In this document: piece by piece, positions 33,404 to 45,360 of the stretch | Position numbering within the stretch: position 1 is the first letter of the stretch | Layout: every line of letters begins with the position of its first letter | Assembly: GCF_031143425.1 (NCBI RefSeq) | Contig: NC_090444.1 | Span: 1,350,118,323-1,350,182,322, forward strand | DNA length: 64,000 nt | Direction of reading: 5' to 3' | DNA from: Pleurodeles waltl | Lineage: Eukaryota; Chordata; Amphibia; Caudata; Salamandridae | Made by a program: the position numbers and the translations under genes | The notes under the pieces: generated by a model | Databases searched by the model: none | Told to the model about the DNA's origin: nothing | What the model saw: only the letters and a program-made list of their open reading frames with translations

Positions 33404-33850
33404 GACCTCCTGCATCCGGCTAGTGACACATGCCAGAAGGTATATGCGGGCTCTGTAGTGGGACTTGAAGTCCCAGTGGGCGCGGCATCAGGGAAATCTC
33501 TCCGCCATGGTCCAGATCTCGGAGGGGACTGCAAGAGACCTTCAGTGGTGGCTTTCGAATCGGCATTGGGTTAACGGCTGATCCCTCTCCCTCCCCCAAC
33601 CAGATCTCTCCATAGTGATGGATGCATCACTTTTGGGGTGGGGCAGCCACATGGGAGAGGCGGAGATGAGAGGCCTCTGGTGGAGTCCGGGCTCCATATC
33701 AATCTTCTGGAGCTCTGGGTGATCAGGCTTGCGTTGAAAGCATTTCTTCCCTCTCACAAAGGCAAAGTAGTGCAAGTGTTCATGGACAACACTACCGCCA
33801 TGTGGTACTGCAACAAACAGGGCAGAGTAGGGTCATGGACCCCTTGTTAG
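33404..33850 (+). pseudogene. DIRS-3 RT end and RNase H
   Basis: After the LTR the RT continues (TSCIRLVTHA, DLKSQWARHQGNLSAM, WWLSNRHWVNG). RNase H follows: LSIVMDASLLGWGSHMGEAEMRGLW (first aspartate) and, from a frame change near 33690, INLLELWVIRLALKAFLP (glutamate helix) and VFMDNTTAMWYCNKQGR (next aspartate). The frame at 33638 ends at the stop 33848-33850. Every acidic position I could place is present. Confidence 0.85.
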
Positions 33851-34399
33851 GAGGTGCTGTGCCTCTGGACATGGCTGGCACATCACAACATCACCTTGGT
33901 GGTTCAACATCCGGCGGGCTCTCTGAACGACACATCAGACGAATGCATAGCTGATCATGAATGTTGTCTCCATCCGGACGTGGCGCAAGGTCTCTTTCAG
34001 CAGTGGGGAGAGTCTTGATTAGATCTGTTCGCCTCCGCAGAGAACGCGCAATGTCAGCTATTTTGCACATTGGAGTTTCCAAGGCGGCACTTGCTCAGAG
34101 ACACTTTTCGTCTCGAGTGGAACTCTGGCCTCCTTTCTGCCTATACCACTTCTGTTCAGAGTTCCCAAGAAGATCAAGAATGACCGGGCCCAAGTAATCT
34201 TGGCACAGAGATTATGGTATCCAGAACTACCGAGCATGGCCACCGATACTCCAGACTGCCTCTTCGGGAGGATCTTCTGTTGCAGCAGCAGGGGACAGTT
34301 CTCCACCCAAACCTGTCCAATCTCCACCTTCAGGCGTGGAGATTGAGCGGCGACAGTTTACAGTTTTTCACCTTCCACCTGAAGTCTGTGATGTAACCT

Positions 34400-35330
34400 T
34401 GGCAGCAAGACGTCCCTCCACCAAAACGGTATACACCTGTCGGCATAAATTTGTGGCAGGGGGAACCATAAATCTGTTGATCCCCTCTCTGCTCCTCTTT
34501 CTGAGATTCTTTTGTTCATTCTTTCTTTGTCCCAGCAGAGCTCTGCTTTGGGCACCTATAAAGGCTATTTATCAGCTATCTCAGCCTTTCTTAGGTTGCC
34601 TGATCGGCCCTCACTCTGTTTATCATGCCTCAGTGGGAACTCAATCTTGTCCTTACTTACTTAATGTGTGCTCCTTTTGAGCTGATGCACAATTGTCCCT
34701 TATGGCTCTTTACTTTCAAAACTGTTTTTCTTGTTGCCATCACTTCTGCTTGCAGAGTGAGTGAGCTTCAGGATCTACCTTCTAAGCCCCCAATTTTGTC
34801 TGTGCACCCTGACAAAGTGGTTTTACGCACTAATGTTTCCTTCCTTCCCAAAGTCGTTACACCTTTTCATGTAGGCCAGTCCATCACTTTTCCTACTTTT
34901 TATGCGCCCCCACGTCCTTCTCATGAGGAGAAGAGACTCCACCACCTGGATCCAAAAAGAGTGTTGGCATTCTAGCTCAATCGTACCAAAGATTTCTGGG
35001 TGGACGATCAACTCTTTGTTCGATATGTGGGTGCAAATAAAGGGATGGCGGTGCAAAAACTTACCATCTCACGATGGGTCCTTCTTTGCATCAAAATGTG
35101 CTACGCTTTGGGAAAGAAGCAACCCCCTGAGGGCTTGTGTGCTCATTCCATCAGAGAAACTGCTGCTTCCACTGTGTTAGCACGCAGAGTTCCTGTCCTG
35201 GATATCTGCCAGGCAGCTGCATGAGCATCCTTGCACACGTTTACAAAATATTACTGCCTGGACAGTGAGGTCCGTAGGGATGACTACTTTGGTTGTTCAG
35301 TCCTACAGGGCATTTTAGTATGATTTTGGT
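34400..35330 (+). pseudogene. DIRS-3 tyrosine recombinase, nearly complete
   Basis: A single frame from about 34625 to 35320 holds AITSACRVSELQDL (catalytic Arg codon 34754-34756), PPRPSHEEKRLHHLDP, LFVRYVGANKGM, ISRWVLLCIKMCYALGKKQPP, AHSIRETAAST (HxxR, His codon 35144-35146, Arg codon 35153-35155) and a TKYYCL segment with the candidate nucleophile tyrosines at 35249-35254. The R, H, R, Y series of a tyrosine recombinase is therefore visible. It is broken by a TAG at 34973-34975 and a TGA near 35222, and the part before 34625 is in another frame. In DIRS elements this enzyme inserts a circular DNA intermediate. Confidence 0.88.
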
Positions 35331-35386
35331 TCACAGGCAACCTCCGCCGATGGCATTGTTTTGGTATCTATTCTAAAGTAAGGAAT

Positions 35387-35850
35387 CTGCAACTAAAAGT
35401 CTCTATCAGATGTACAAGGTACTTACCTTTGGTAACGATATATCTGGTAGAGACATATTCTAGTTGCAGATTCCGTACCGACTAACCCATCGTCCCCGCT
35501 TGCGAACTGATTTCTAGGGACAGGGCTTCCCCATTCAGGGCCTTAACTCTGACACACCAATTTCAGTGATCTTCGCGGCTCTGCGCTTTGGCATGGAAAG
35601 TCGTGAAAAGAATCTGACGTCACTGTGCTGAGGCGGGGTCTATGTACTACTCCGGACTTCATCACGGTGACTACGAGGCCAACAATGCCCACGGAGTTGA
35701 CAGACGCCACCTAACAATGCGCAAGGGTATTGCTTGAAGAAAAAATCTCTGGATCCAGTCTAATGCCTGGGGGAAATTCTAAGGTAAGGAATGTGCAACT
35801 AGAATATTTCTCTACCAGATATATCGTTACGAAAGGTAAGTAACGAGTAC
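35387..35850 (+). repeat. DIRS-3 internal complementary region and right terminal repeat
   Basis: 35418-35474 is the near-exact inverted copy of 35788-35844 (ATATATCTGGTAGAGA.ATATTCTAGTTGCA against its complement), about 57 bp with a few mismatches. 35381-35419 (GGAATCTGCAACTAAAAGTCTC) adds a segment in direct orientation with the outer end. An internal region matching both outer ends, followed by the right terminal repeat ending near GGTAAGTAACG, is the defining 3' structure of DIRS1-type elements, used for completing the circular DNA. Confidence 0.85.
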
Positions 35851-37284
35851 AACACAGTCGGAAGGGTATCCTGGCGCTGGAATAGGAGTTATATATTCAT
35901 AATATCTATCACAACAAGGACAGGAACCAACAGTAGTTGCCCCCCAAAAAACACAGATAAAAGCTGTACCTACATATCAGACACAACTAGATTGTTAAAA
36001 ATTTTCCTCACCCACTAATTGTGGCATGGTTCGTTAGCAGCCTTTGCTTCCTCATCCCCGCAATATCCAACAGCAGGGATGGCGCGATGAGAAGGGGAAA
36101 CAGTACAACATAAAACAAGTAGGGTATAGTGTCATGCAGAGAGCGACAAACAACTGTTAAAACTAACTCATGGATATCCGGTCCTAATCATTATTTAGGG
36201 ATCTCCAGGATAGGATTAAAAATAGACTCATCTTGGTGATATTGGGGCCCAATCACCCATTCACCCCAAGTTATCTGCTCTTAAGTCAACATGTTTCGGC
36301 TGCATCCGTTGCCCGTAAGGGTCAGTTGGCCTTCATCAGGACATTAGATCCCCTATATCATGCCCCATACCTATTGTCATATGATCTCAATCAACAGGAT
36401 AGCTTGGACATGATCGTCCGTTATCAGTACACACACTACAGATCATCTCCAATAAAGACAAAGAGACAAACAAATAAATATAATGGGCAGATGGAGTTAC
36501 TCGGCACAGCCTCTATTTCCCATATATAACATATGTGCCCAAATCCCATTAGCCTCATTTAATCAACACATAGAATGTGGCCAGTCCCAATTCCTGGCTC
36601 ATCGTACACGATGTATGTCATTAACATCATTAGCCACACCCTCACTTATAGTGGATGCATCCCAGGCAGTGAGGTCTTGAAACATCTAGTATACACGTTC
36701 ACTTGCCAAGATTCATTGGTTTGTCTCCTAAATTGGACCTCGGTGGGAGCGCCTCTCTGTAGTCACATACTGGTTGAAGAATTAATAGTACAATATATCT
36801 CCATTCCCACATATGAGGATGTTATATCATTCATCTAGTGTACCCCTCTTAGGAATAGTACACTATCAGTGATCTGAATGCCACCTCTCAGGAGTTCTAC
36901 TCATATCAGTGGGCATCCTGGTCTATTCATATAATAGATGCTTTGTCCTCATAGTGGAATCCCCACTCGTAAAAATTCTCCCAAACCCGGCATATCCATT
37001 TAAATGCTATTCTCATCAACAAACCAAATGTATCTCTCTCTGTGTCGTGTGATTGCTTGCCTTGCCCTTATTTTGAGCCTCACCCGCCCCAGTTTCCCTC
37101 TTGCCCATCTTCGTCCTGAACATGGAATAACCCTTCCCATATCCACTGGTACACCAACGAACTGACCCGCGATGTGCTTTGTCAAGGGACCATCGCCTCC
37201 TGTTTTGGCCATGTGTAGCTCCGTGAAGGCTTCAGGGTAATGCCGTTGTCCTTCTTTTGTCTCTAGGGCACGTAGTTCATCCTG
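35851..37284. other. no gene recognised
   Basis: Contains ACATGTTTCGGCTGCATCCG ... GGCCTTCATCAGGAC near 36288-36342, a phrase I associate with interspersed repeats but cannot name. On the minus strand, 37000-37280 is open with a hydrophilic product and no recognised domain. Confidence 0.35.
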
Positions 37285-38395
37285 AAATTTATGCTGTTGG
37301 TTATGTTTATGGGGTCAGTGTTGTGTAAGGCTTTGTATGTGTGCATGATTAGTTTGAAGAGTGCTTATTTGTGGATTGGGAGCCAGTGGAGCTCTTTGAG
37401 GTGCTTCATGATGTGGGTGCTGGGTGGGATGTTGGGGGTGAGATTGGCCGATGGGTTTTGTACGGTCTGGAGTCTGCTGTTCAGTTAAGTGTTGATCCCA
37501 GCGTAGAGTCTGTTGCCGTAGTCGACTCTGCTTTTGAAAAGGGCTTGGATAACAGTTCTGCAAGTGTAAGTGGGGAGCCACTCGAACAGCTTCTTGCCCA
37601 TTTTGAGTTTGTGTAAGCAGGAGATAGAAAAACTGTGTTCCCTCGGCTGATCATGGTGGTTAATATTCCAAGATTCCTTGCCTGTGTTGACAGGAGGGGT
37701 GTGCATTTGAGTTCAGCATGCCACTAAGTGGAGTCCCAGAGTGCGGTGTTGTTGCCAAAAATTATTACTTCCGTCTTGTCTGTGTTGAGTGTAAAGCAGA
37801 TGGTTGTTAGCCATCTGGACACTTAGGTCATGTAGGCAGAGAAATTGGTTCAGGAGTTTGGCATCTTGTCAAAGAGGGAGAGTATGAGCAGGGTGTCATC
37901 AGCATAGCATAGCATAGGATAGGATGTTGATTCCGTGGGTATGGATGAGGGTGGCAGGTGGAGTTTTGTAGTCCTTGAAGAGTGGGGTTGAGTGAGGATC
38001 CTAATGGAAATCCACAGATGAGGTTGATGGCTTGCAAGGTGAAAAGGGACAGCTTGACTGACTGGGTGCGGCTTTTCAGGAAGGAGCACATGCAGCGAAG
38101 TACGGGACCTTGAATGCCAGCTTTGTGCAGTCCTTGAAAAAGATGGGGTGAGAAGGCTGCTGACAGATCCAGTAAGATGAGTGCCACAGTATCACCTTTC
38201 TCCCTGATCATCTGGATGTCATTAATGGCAGCAATAAGAGTGGTCTATGTACTGTGGTTGGGCCTGAATCCAGATTGAGTGATGTTGAGGAGGTGTTTGT
38301 CAGTGACGTTGGGTGGCTAAGCTTTTATAATTTTTTCCATAACTTTAGCTGGGTAGGCTAGCACGGCGATAGGCCAGTAGTTGAAAATGAGAGGA
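37285..38395 (-). mobile_element. 5'-truncated CR1/L2-like LINE fragment, minus strand
   Basis: Read on the minus strand from 38395: an NYWPIAVLAYPAKVMEKI segment (RT fingers), NITQSGFRPNHST, GDTVALILLDLSAAF (38190-38150 region, first catalytic aspartate), a CYADDTLL active site (37885-37909), and the tail with SRVDYGNRLYAG and HKR-rich pieces typical of the C-terminus of CR1/L2-group LINEs. Pieces are in different frames with stops. The 3' end near 37285 is approximate. It abuts the plus-strand LINE at 38396. Confidence 0.8.
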
Positions 38396-39535
38396 AAGCT
38401 GTGCAATTTCTACATGAAATGTCAAACGTAGATTTTTTTCAGTTGGTAAAGGGGCAACCCATAAAGCAGACCATACCACTGACTTAGACTCTGTAGCAAA
38501 AGGATTAATCACAAAGTTATCTATTTGAGCTGGACTGATCATTCATCTGTTTCATTTTTTATAAGTCAAATATATCAGCATATGGCAAGAAACAGGTGAC
38601 CTGCTCAGTATGCACCTTTTAAGAAAACTGATGTCCATAACACCGGTGACCACTTTTGTAGTTGCTTGAAATACCTGAGACCTCCACCAGTGTTAAAGCC
38701 TTAGTAAATACATTTCAGCGATGTCTTTTGGAATATCTTGACACCTCCTTACCATTGAGTAGCAGAAAAAGATTAACATACCTAAAGATAATCTCTGGTT
38801 TACCAGTGAGCTTACGGGGAAAGGCACAAAGTAAGCCAGGCACAGAGAAACTCGTCAAATGCTTATGATGACATTGTTCGTACAGAATGTAAAGAAAAAC
38901 TCAAATGTTGTAAACAAGCTTTATTTAAGGGTAAGGCAAATAATTTATCTGCTGAAACTTTCCACAAAAAGTTGTTTAATGTGATCAGCAAATTGACCAG
39001 ACCAGAATGTCTTAAACCCCCAATATCAGATACATCTGTACTCTGTGACGAGATTGCCACCTTGTACGCAAAGAAAATCGCTGATCTATATAACTAATGA
39101 CACCAAGAAAAAAAATGTCAATAAGGAGTATGATGGCTTTGACAACCCAGGGAAAGAGAAGGTTGGCTAAATGTTCACAGATAAACTCCTCATTGATTTC
39201 TGAGTCTGAGGTAGAGTGGTTGTTAGGGGATCAGAGATGTAGTTCACCGTTAGATATTTTCCCCACTAGCATCTTGAAAGATCTGTCTTAGGCCACAGTG
39301 CCTGTAACCATGTCTTTTCTGAATGCTTCTTTTTCTGGGGGAGTAGAATCTAGAAGGGTTCTGTGAGGAGGCCTAGTTCTAAAATGTTAACCTGGGACCT
39401 ACTGAAGTAAATAATCAGAGGCCTGTTTCAATAGAACCTGTATTACTTTCTAACTTCTAGAGGATACCTAAATATGATTTCAACTGGGCCTGGAGTACAG
39501 AAGTTTTATTGTTTTTTGTTATGAATCTTATAAGT

Positions 39536-42500
39536 CAAATTCAAATCAAATCAAAAAATTTCTTAAGCGCACTACTCACCCAGTAGGGTCTCCAGGCGCT
39601 GGGGGGGGGGGTTACTGCTCGAAAAGCCAAGTTTTGAGGTGCTTTCTGAAGGTTAGGAGGTCCTGGGTCTTGCGTAGGTTGGTGGGGAGGGAGTTCCAGG
39701 TCTTGGCGGCGAAGTGGGTGAAGGATCTGCCCCCGGAGGTGGTGTGTTGGATGTGTGGGACTGCAGCGAGGGCGAGGTCGGCGGAGCAGAGCTTTTGAGT
39801 TGGTTTGTGGAAGTTGATTCGTTCGTTGAGGTAGGCTGGTCCGGTGTCGTGGAGGGCTTTGTGAGCTTGGACAAGGATTTTGAAGATGATCCTTTTGTTG
39901 GTGGGCAGCCAGTGTAGGGATTTGAGGTGGGCGGAGATGTGTTCGTGGCGGGGGAGGTTGAGGATGAGAAGTGCGGCTGCGTTCTGGATTCGCTGGAGTT
40001 TTCTCTGAAGCTTGGCTGTGGTCCCTGCGTTGAGGGCGTTGCCGTAGTCCAGTCTGCTGCTTATGAGGGCGCGAGTGACCGTTCTTCTTGTTTCTAAAGG
40101 AATCCATTTGAAAGTCTTACGTAGCATGCGAAGGGTGTTGAAGCAGGAGGATGATAATGCGTTGATTTGCTGAGTCATGGAGAGAGATGAGTCCAGTATG
40201 ATGCCAAGATTGCGTGCGTGGGTGGTGGGTGTTAGGGGTGGTCCAAGGGTGGTGGGCCACTGTTAGAAATGGGGTTTCTGGTTGGCTAGGGTATGCACCT
40301 CAGCCAGGCAGAACCTACCCACTCTAGTCAGGGCAAGGGAGTTACACGTCTAAGATAACCCCTGCTCACCCCCTTGGTAGCTTGGCACGAGCAGTCAGGC
40401 CTATCCCAGAGGCAATGTGTAAAGCGTTTGCACAACACACACAACACACATGACGCAAAATGTACACCACAAAGTAAACACAACACTGAGCTATGTAAAA
40501 ATAATCTATATTGCACAAAACATAATTAGACCAACATTACACGTAAGTAATACCCTGCTACCTTAGCAGTTGTCACAATGTTACACAAGTTACTAATACA
40601 CTGCAAGAATACGCAGTTGTCACATTAGAACACTTAGTACTCAGTATTCTGCAACATAAGCAGTAGTCAGGAATTACAATAAGAGTTATATGCACTTGTC
40701 ATGAATGATTCCTAAATACCCATAAAAGGAACATTAGAGAACATCTCACAATTCATACAAATACATATCAGCTAGACAAGCCCATAAAAGGAACATTAGC
40801 ACATATATGTAGTGACAGAAAGCAGGTAGGAAATCTATAAACATCAAGAGGTCTATTCTAGGCTCCTGGAGCCCATATTCCCTAAAAAGTACCTGGTCTC
40901 TGTAGTAGAGGCACTCCCAGTGCCTAGAAGAGCATGAGGGGGCCCCGGCGCTCCTGCGCGCACAACGGGGGCCACGCGATGCTCCAGGGGGAGAGGGGCG
41001 GTCGGCACCCTCTCCTCTGGGTAAACGCATTTTAGGTTGGGGCCTGCCTCGGCCTCCTCACACCCTGTCCTCGGGGTGGATGTCAGGCGAGACCCAAACA
41101 ACTCAGGGGCGAGGGGGAAGGGACCTCCGTCAAGGTCTCCCTTCCCGAGTAAACAGAAATGCCCCAAATAGTGTGCAAAAAGGAGCGTCCTGCTCCTACA
41201 GCAGCGATCGGGGAAGGCGGCACTTCGCAAGCCTTGCCCGAGTCCGGCACTGCAGTTGGTCTGGAACTCGCACCCCTCAGGGGCAAAAGAAGGCACTCGT
41301 CTGCACCCGACGTGGTGCGCGAGTGTTCCACGGTGTTCCCGGGCCACCGCTGTGAGTTCTGTGGAGGTCCGAGGCGGCTGGTGCCCCAGCGGCGCTCCTG
41401 GGAGCGGACCGTGCCCCGGGGGAGCCGACAGGAGCACGCTTGCTCCGTTTGGATTTTCCTTCTGCCCCGGGGGCACTAGACTAGCGCGGACCTCGCGCTA
41501 AGCAAAAATCCAAAGCCTAGGTTGCGGCGGTGATTTAAACAGCCGGGAAGTGCTTCTTAAAGCGCGAGGGCACCTCTATAAGCCCGGGCTGCGGCGGTGA
41601 TCTCTCATCAGCAGAGGGGCGCTAGAAGAAAGCGCTAGGACACCCAACAAAGCGCTTCTCGCAGCGCTTTTAGTCCAATCTGCAGGGATCATTGCAGGGG
41701 TCAGGGGCCACAGCACCCTGCCCCTGGGAACAAGCAAGAAAACAAGGAGAAGCACAGGGCTGGTGGGCCCAGCTACAGGCCAGCACAAGGGGTGCAGATG
41801 GTGGCAGTTCCTTCTAGTGACCAGGCAGGTCACAGGTCAGCACAGCAGCAGCAGTCCAAGGTGGTTTCCTGGTGTGTCCATTCATCAGCGTTCTGTGTAC
41901 CATTTCATGTCCTAAGAATGTTCAAATTGTGGGGGAAATTCCCCTGTACTTATACTGGGTTTACAGTGTGTCTTACAATGGCCAGGAGAGGGGGTTCCAA
42001 CCAGTTATAACTGGTTCTGGGAGTGCCCTTTCTCTCCTCCAGCACAGGCTCCAAACATCAGTGGGGGGTAAACGACCCTATTGTGTGAGGCCAGGGCACA
42101 GTCTTTACAAATGCAGGTGTGCCCGCCTCTCCCTTCTCTCAGCCCAGGAAGACTTTACAATATGTAGATGCACATCTGTGACACCTCCACCCTCCCTGTG
42201 TTCAGGCTGTCTGAGAAGTATGCACAAAGCCCCAACTGTCAGTCTGCCCAGACGTGGATTGGAGGCAAGCTGAAAAACACCTAAGTCATAAGCACAGATA
42301 AATGCGCACTTTTTAGTAGTGGCACTTCTGTGATAGCAATAAAAAAATGCACATACACCAGTAAGCAGCATTTCTCACCACTATCACAACCATACCAAAC
42401 ATGCCTACGCTACCCCTCATAAATCAGACAATACCCCTTACACATAAGGCAGGGCATTTCCAATGCAGTCCTATGAGGAGGCAGCACTCACAGCAGTGAG

Positions 42501-43845
42501 ACACCCAGTTAGGCTGTTTGTCACTACCAGTACAGGCCACACAACATGGCACATGTCCTTCCTTCTACATACATGACACCCTGCCCAAAGGGCTAGCTAG
42601 GGCGTACCTTTGGGGTGACTTACATGTAGTAAAAGGGGAGTTCTGGGCGTGGCAAGTAAATTTAGATGCCAGATCCCTGTGGCAGGAAACTGCACAAACA
42701 GGCACTGTGCTAGCAGGCCTTAGACAGGTTTGACAGGCTACTTTAGTGGGTGGCGCAAGCAGCCCTGCAGGCCCACTAGTGCATTTAATTTACAGGCCCT
42801 TTACAGGGATACCACTTTACAAGGGACTTATAGGTAAATTAAATATGCCAATTAGGTATAATCCAATCATACCAATTTCGTAAGGGAGGGCACATGCACT
42901 TTAGCACTGGTTAGCAGTGAAAAAGTCCTCAGAGTCAAAACGTCAGCCAACAAAGGTCAGAAAAATAAGGAGGCAAAAAGCAAAAAGTCTGGGGAATGAC
43001 CCTGTAAAAGGGCCAGGTCCAACAGCCATCAAGAGTCGTTCCATGCTGTCTTGTTGGGGCCGAAGATGATGATCTCGGTTTTTTCTGAGTTCAATTTGAG
43101 GTGGCTTGCTGTCATCCAGTTAGCAATGGCGAGGAGTCCGGCGTGTAGGTTATTCTTGGCGGTAGATGTGTTCCTCATGAGGGAGATGATGAGCTGGGTG
43201 TCGTCAGCGTGTGAAATGATGGTGAGGCTGTGGGAGCGGATGATGTTGGCGAGAGGAGCCATGTAGATATTGAAAAGGCTGGGGCTGAGGGAGGATCCTT
43301 GGGGGACCCACAGGTGGTCTTGGTGGCTGTAGACCGGAAAGGAGGGAGGTGAACTCTTTGGGTTCTTTTGGGGAGGAAGGAGGTGAGCCAGTCCAGGGCT
43401 TTGTGGTGAATTTCGTCATCGAAGAGCCGTGTGCGGAGGGTTTGGTGGCATACTGTGTCAAAAGCTGCGGAGAGGTCTAAGATGATGAGGGTGACGGTCT
43501 CACCCTTGTCCAATCTGGTCCTGATGTCATCTGTACAGGTGATGAGGGCGGTCTCGTGCTGTTGCTTTTGCGGAATCCAGACTGGGTGACGTTGAGAATG
43601 TTGTTGTCTTCTAGGAAGCGAGACAGTTGTATGTTTACTAACTTCTCTATGACCTTTGCAGGGAAGGGGAGTAGAGAGATGAGTCGGTAGTTTGTGAGGT
43701 CTTCAGGGTCTGCTTTGGGTTTTTTGAGAAGAGCGTTGACTTTGGCGTGTTTCCAAATATCTAGGAAGATTGCAGTCTCGAAGGAACTGTTGATGATGGC
43801 CCGGAGCTGGGGAGCGATGATTTGAGTGATTTGGACCTGCCTCTT
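39536..43845 (-). mobile_element. minus-strand CR1/L2-like LINE, itself interrupted by a solo LTR
   Basis: Read on the minus strand: RT fingers with NYRLISLLPFPAKVIEK and NVTQSGFRKSNST (43881-43560), GETVTLIILDLSAAFDTV (about 43500-43450), active-site HADDTQLII (about 43212-43190), LKLNSEKTEIIIFGPNK up to 43030; the LTR 40261-43024; then MTQQINALSSSCFNTLRML from 40178, ALISSRLDYGNALNAG, a LHWLPTNKRIIFKIL block and GGRSFTHFAAKTWNSLP, ending LKTWLFEQ near 39612. The 3' end at about 39536 is a short TTTGA/TTTGATTTGA tail, as in L2-like elements. The C-terminal frame is open for 188 codons, the best preserved LINE piece here. Confidence 0.88.
40261..43024 (-). mobile_element. solo LTR, 2764 bp, minus strand
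   Basis: Plus-strand ends are TGTTAGA... and ...GTCCAACA, inside the minus-strand LINE. The flanks GCCAC (40256-40260) and GCCAT (43025-43029) form a 5-bp target duplication with one later change. LINE similarity is continuous across the site. There are no terminal direct repeats and no retroviral protein similarity. The left 250 bp resemble 46700-46870 and 1590-1700 (CCCCCTGGTAGCTTGGC, CAGTCAGGC.TA, GAGGCAATGTGTAAAG), which sets the orientation: U5 at the left, so the LTR reads on the minus strand. A GC-rich section lies at about 40900-41660. Confidence 0.82.
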
Positions 43846-45360
43846 AATGCTCAACCTCTCCACTGCTTTTGAGACAGTCAATCATTTCATCGTAATTGGA
43901 CAGATTGAGCAGTTAGGCATAAGGGGCCCACACTTAAATAGTTTAAATCCTTTCTGGAAAACAGAATGTTCATGGCCAATTTGCCATCACATAGGTCAAA
44001 CATGTTTCCTGTTCTATCTATCTCTCGGCACGAACTGTGAAAGGATTAGGGTTTAACATTAGTTCACATGCAGATGACTTCGAAATCATCTTGTGCTGTA
44101 ATACGCCCTTGGGTGATATAGAAGACTGTTTTAACAACTGTTCAGTGGTTGTTTATAAGGCGGTGGATGAACAGTAATCTATTAAAATTGAACACCTCTG
44201 AAACGGAAGTGATTGCCTTTTGCAAAGACAATCCCTGGTCTTCCTCACTATGGCCAATTTCTTTAGGCTCTGTACCTGCAGTGAAGGTTAAAAGCCGAGA
44301 TTTCTCTTTGCATAAGGAACTTGTCTCTATGCATAGATTAGTACAGTACTTTCGTCCTGCTTCTTACTGTAAAAGCTACTGCAAAACACCTCCCCTTTAA
44401 TCCACAGCAATGTAAGAGCGCTCGTGGCCAATGCTGCAATTAATTCATATCTGGTTACCTACATGCATGCTGTCTTTGGCTTCTAGACGGAGCAAACCGA
44501 AAGCTTTGTTAATTTAAACCTCAACAATGAAGACGATTTTCCATCCTTGCAAGTTTGATTCCATCTCCAACACATGGCAACTGGTTGACTGGCTGCCAGT
44601 AGAAAGACGGGCAAGTTCAAGGCCCTTTGTTACTGCCTTAAACCTTCCTGTACCGTCTCCTTATTAATACTCCGAGCCTGGTTTCAGTATTAATCTTTTA
44701 TTGCACCCCAGACTCAGAGCGTTTCATCTACACCAAGCAACAGCTCCAACTGATCCTGGACGCTTCATTTAGAACTTAGGACCTTACTATTTAAAACCAT
44801 GACATGTGGGACTGTACCATATAATACACTGACGTCACGCATCCAGGTACCAGCCCTACACTGTCCACGTGAAAAAAACATGTTTTATTTCAGAGGTTAA
44901 TCCCAAAGAAGTCATTTCAGAGAGCACTAACATCGGAGGAATTATCTCTTTCACGGGTTCAAAAGGTGAAGAAAGCTGGAACTGGTGGTAGAGCTTTCTA
45001 TGTTATGGCTCCATTGTGGTGGGGTATTCCACCTAATGCCCTTAGTACGAAAAGTAACATACCATCACTTAGAAAGAAACTGAAATCCTATTAATCCCGT
45101 TTGCTAGCTACCCGAATGTATTACGCCTCCTTGCAATATTCCTTTTTAGCGCCAGGAAGTTTGTTCTTTACAAGTATCTCACTCGGTCACTCACATTGCG
45201 AATGGCTGCATAGCACCCAGCGGTCCACCCAGGATGCTAATGTAATTTTAAGGTTCTTGATATATTTAAGAGTATGTTTTGTTGATTCAAGAGCAGCCCA
45301 AATGTGCAATGTTGTCGATAAAATGCATGTGTTTGTGGTCCTTTTGAGCCTGAATAACTG

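Larger units (their letters stand above)
29180..35850 (+). mobile_element. DIRS-3: 5'-truncated DIRS-type element with a solo LTR in its RT
   Basis: It starts abruptly inside gag at about 29180, fused to the DIRS-2 recombinase end. Order: gag C-terminus (29180-29505), RT (29830-30402 and 33404-33570), RNase H (33610-33850), linker with DLFASAENAQCQLF (about 34018-34060), tyrosine recombinase (34400-35330), internal complementary region (35387-35474) and right terminal repeat (about 35560-35850). It is the best preserved DIRS copy in the window. The left terminal repeat and the N-terminal part of gag are missing. Confidence 0.88.
38396..45360 (+). mobile_element. plus-strand CR1/L2-like LINE, interrupted 39536-43845
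   Basis: Left part (38396-39535): the end of the endonuclease domain (QLVKGATHKADHTTDLD, then WTDHSSVSF), a linker region with KCCKQALFKGKANNLSAETF, CDEIATLYAKKIADL and FPTSILKDLS, and the start of the RT. Right part (43846-45135 and 3' tail): LNLSTAFETVNHF (RT first aspartate region), WMNSNLLKLNTSETEVIAF, then the C-terminal region with GTGGRAFYVMAPLWWG and RKKLKSY. The two parts are consecutive in LINE order, so the intervening block is an insertion. The usual active-site box around 44070 is decayed (HMQMTSKSS). Frames are broken throughout. Confidence 0.8.

Noticed and set aside
37000..37280. Open minus-strand stretch with a hydrophilic product next to a LINE fragment
   Set aside because: No recognised domain. 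It could be part of a LINE first frame, but I could not support it.
39541..40107. 188-codon minus-strand frame overlapping the LINE C-terminus
   Set aside because: It is the alternative phase of the real LINE frame at 39612-40178; its composition is Pro/His/Arg/Ser-rich with no domain.
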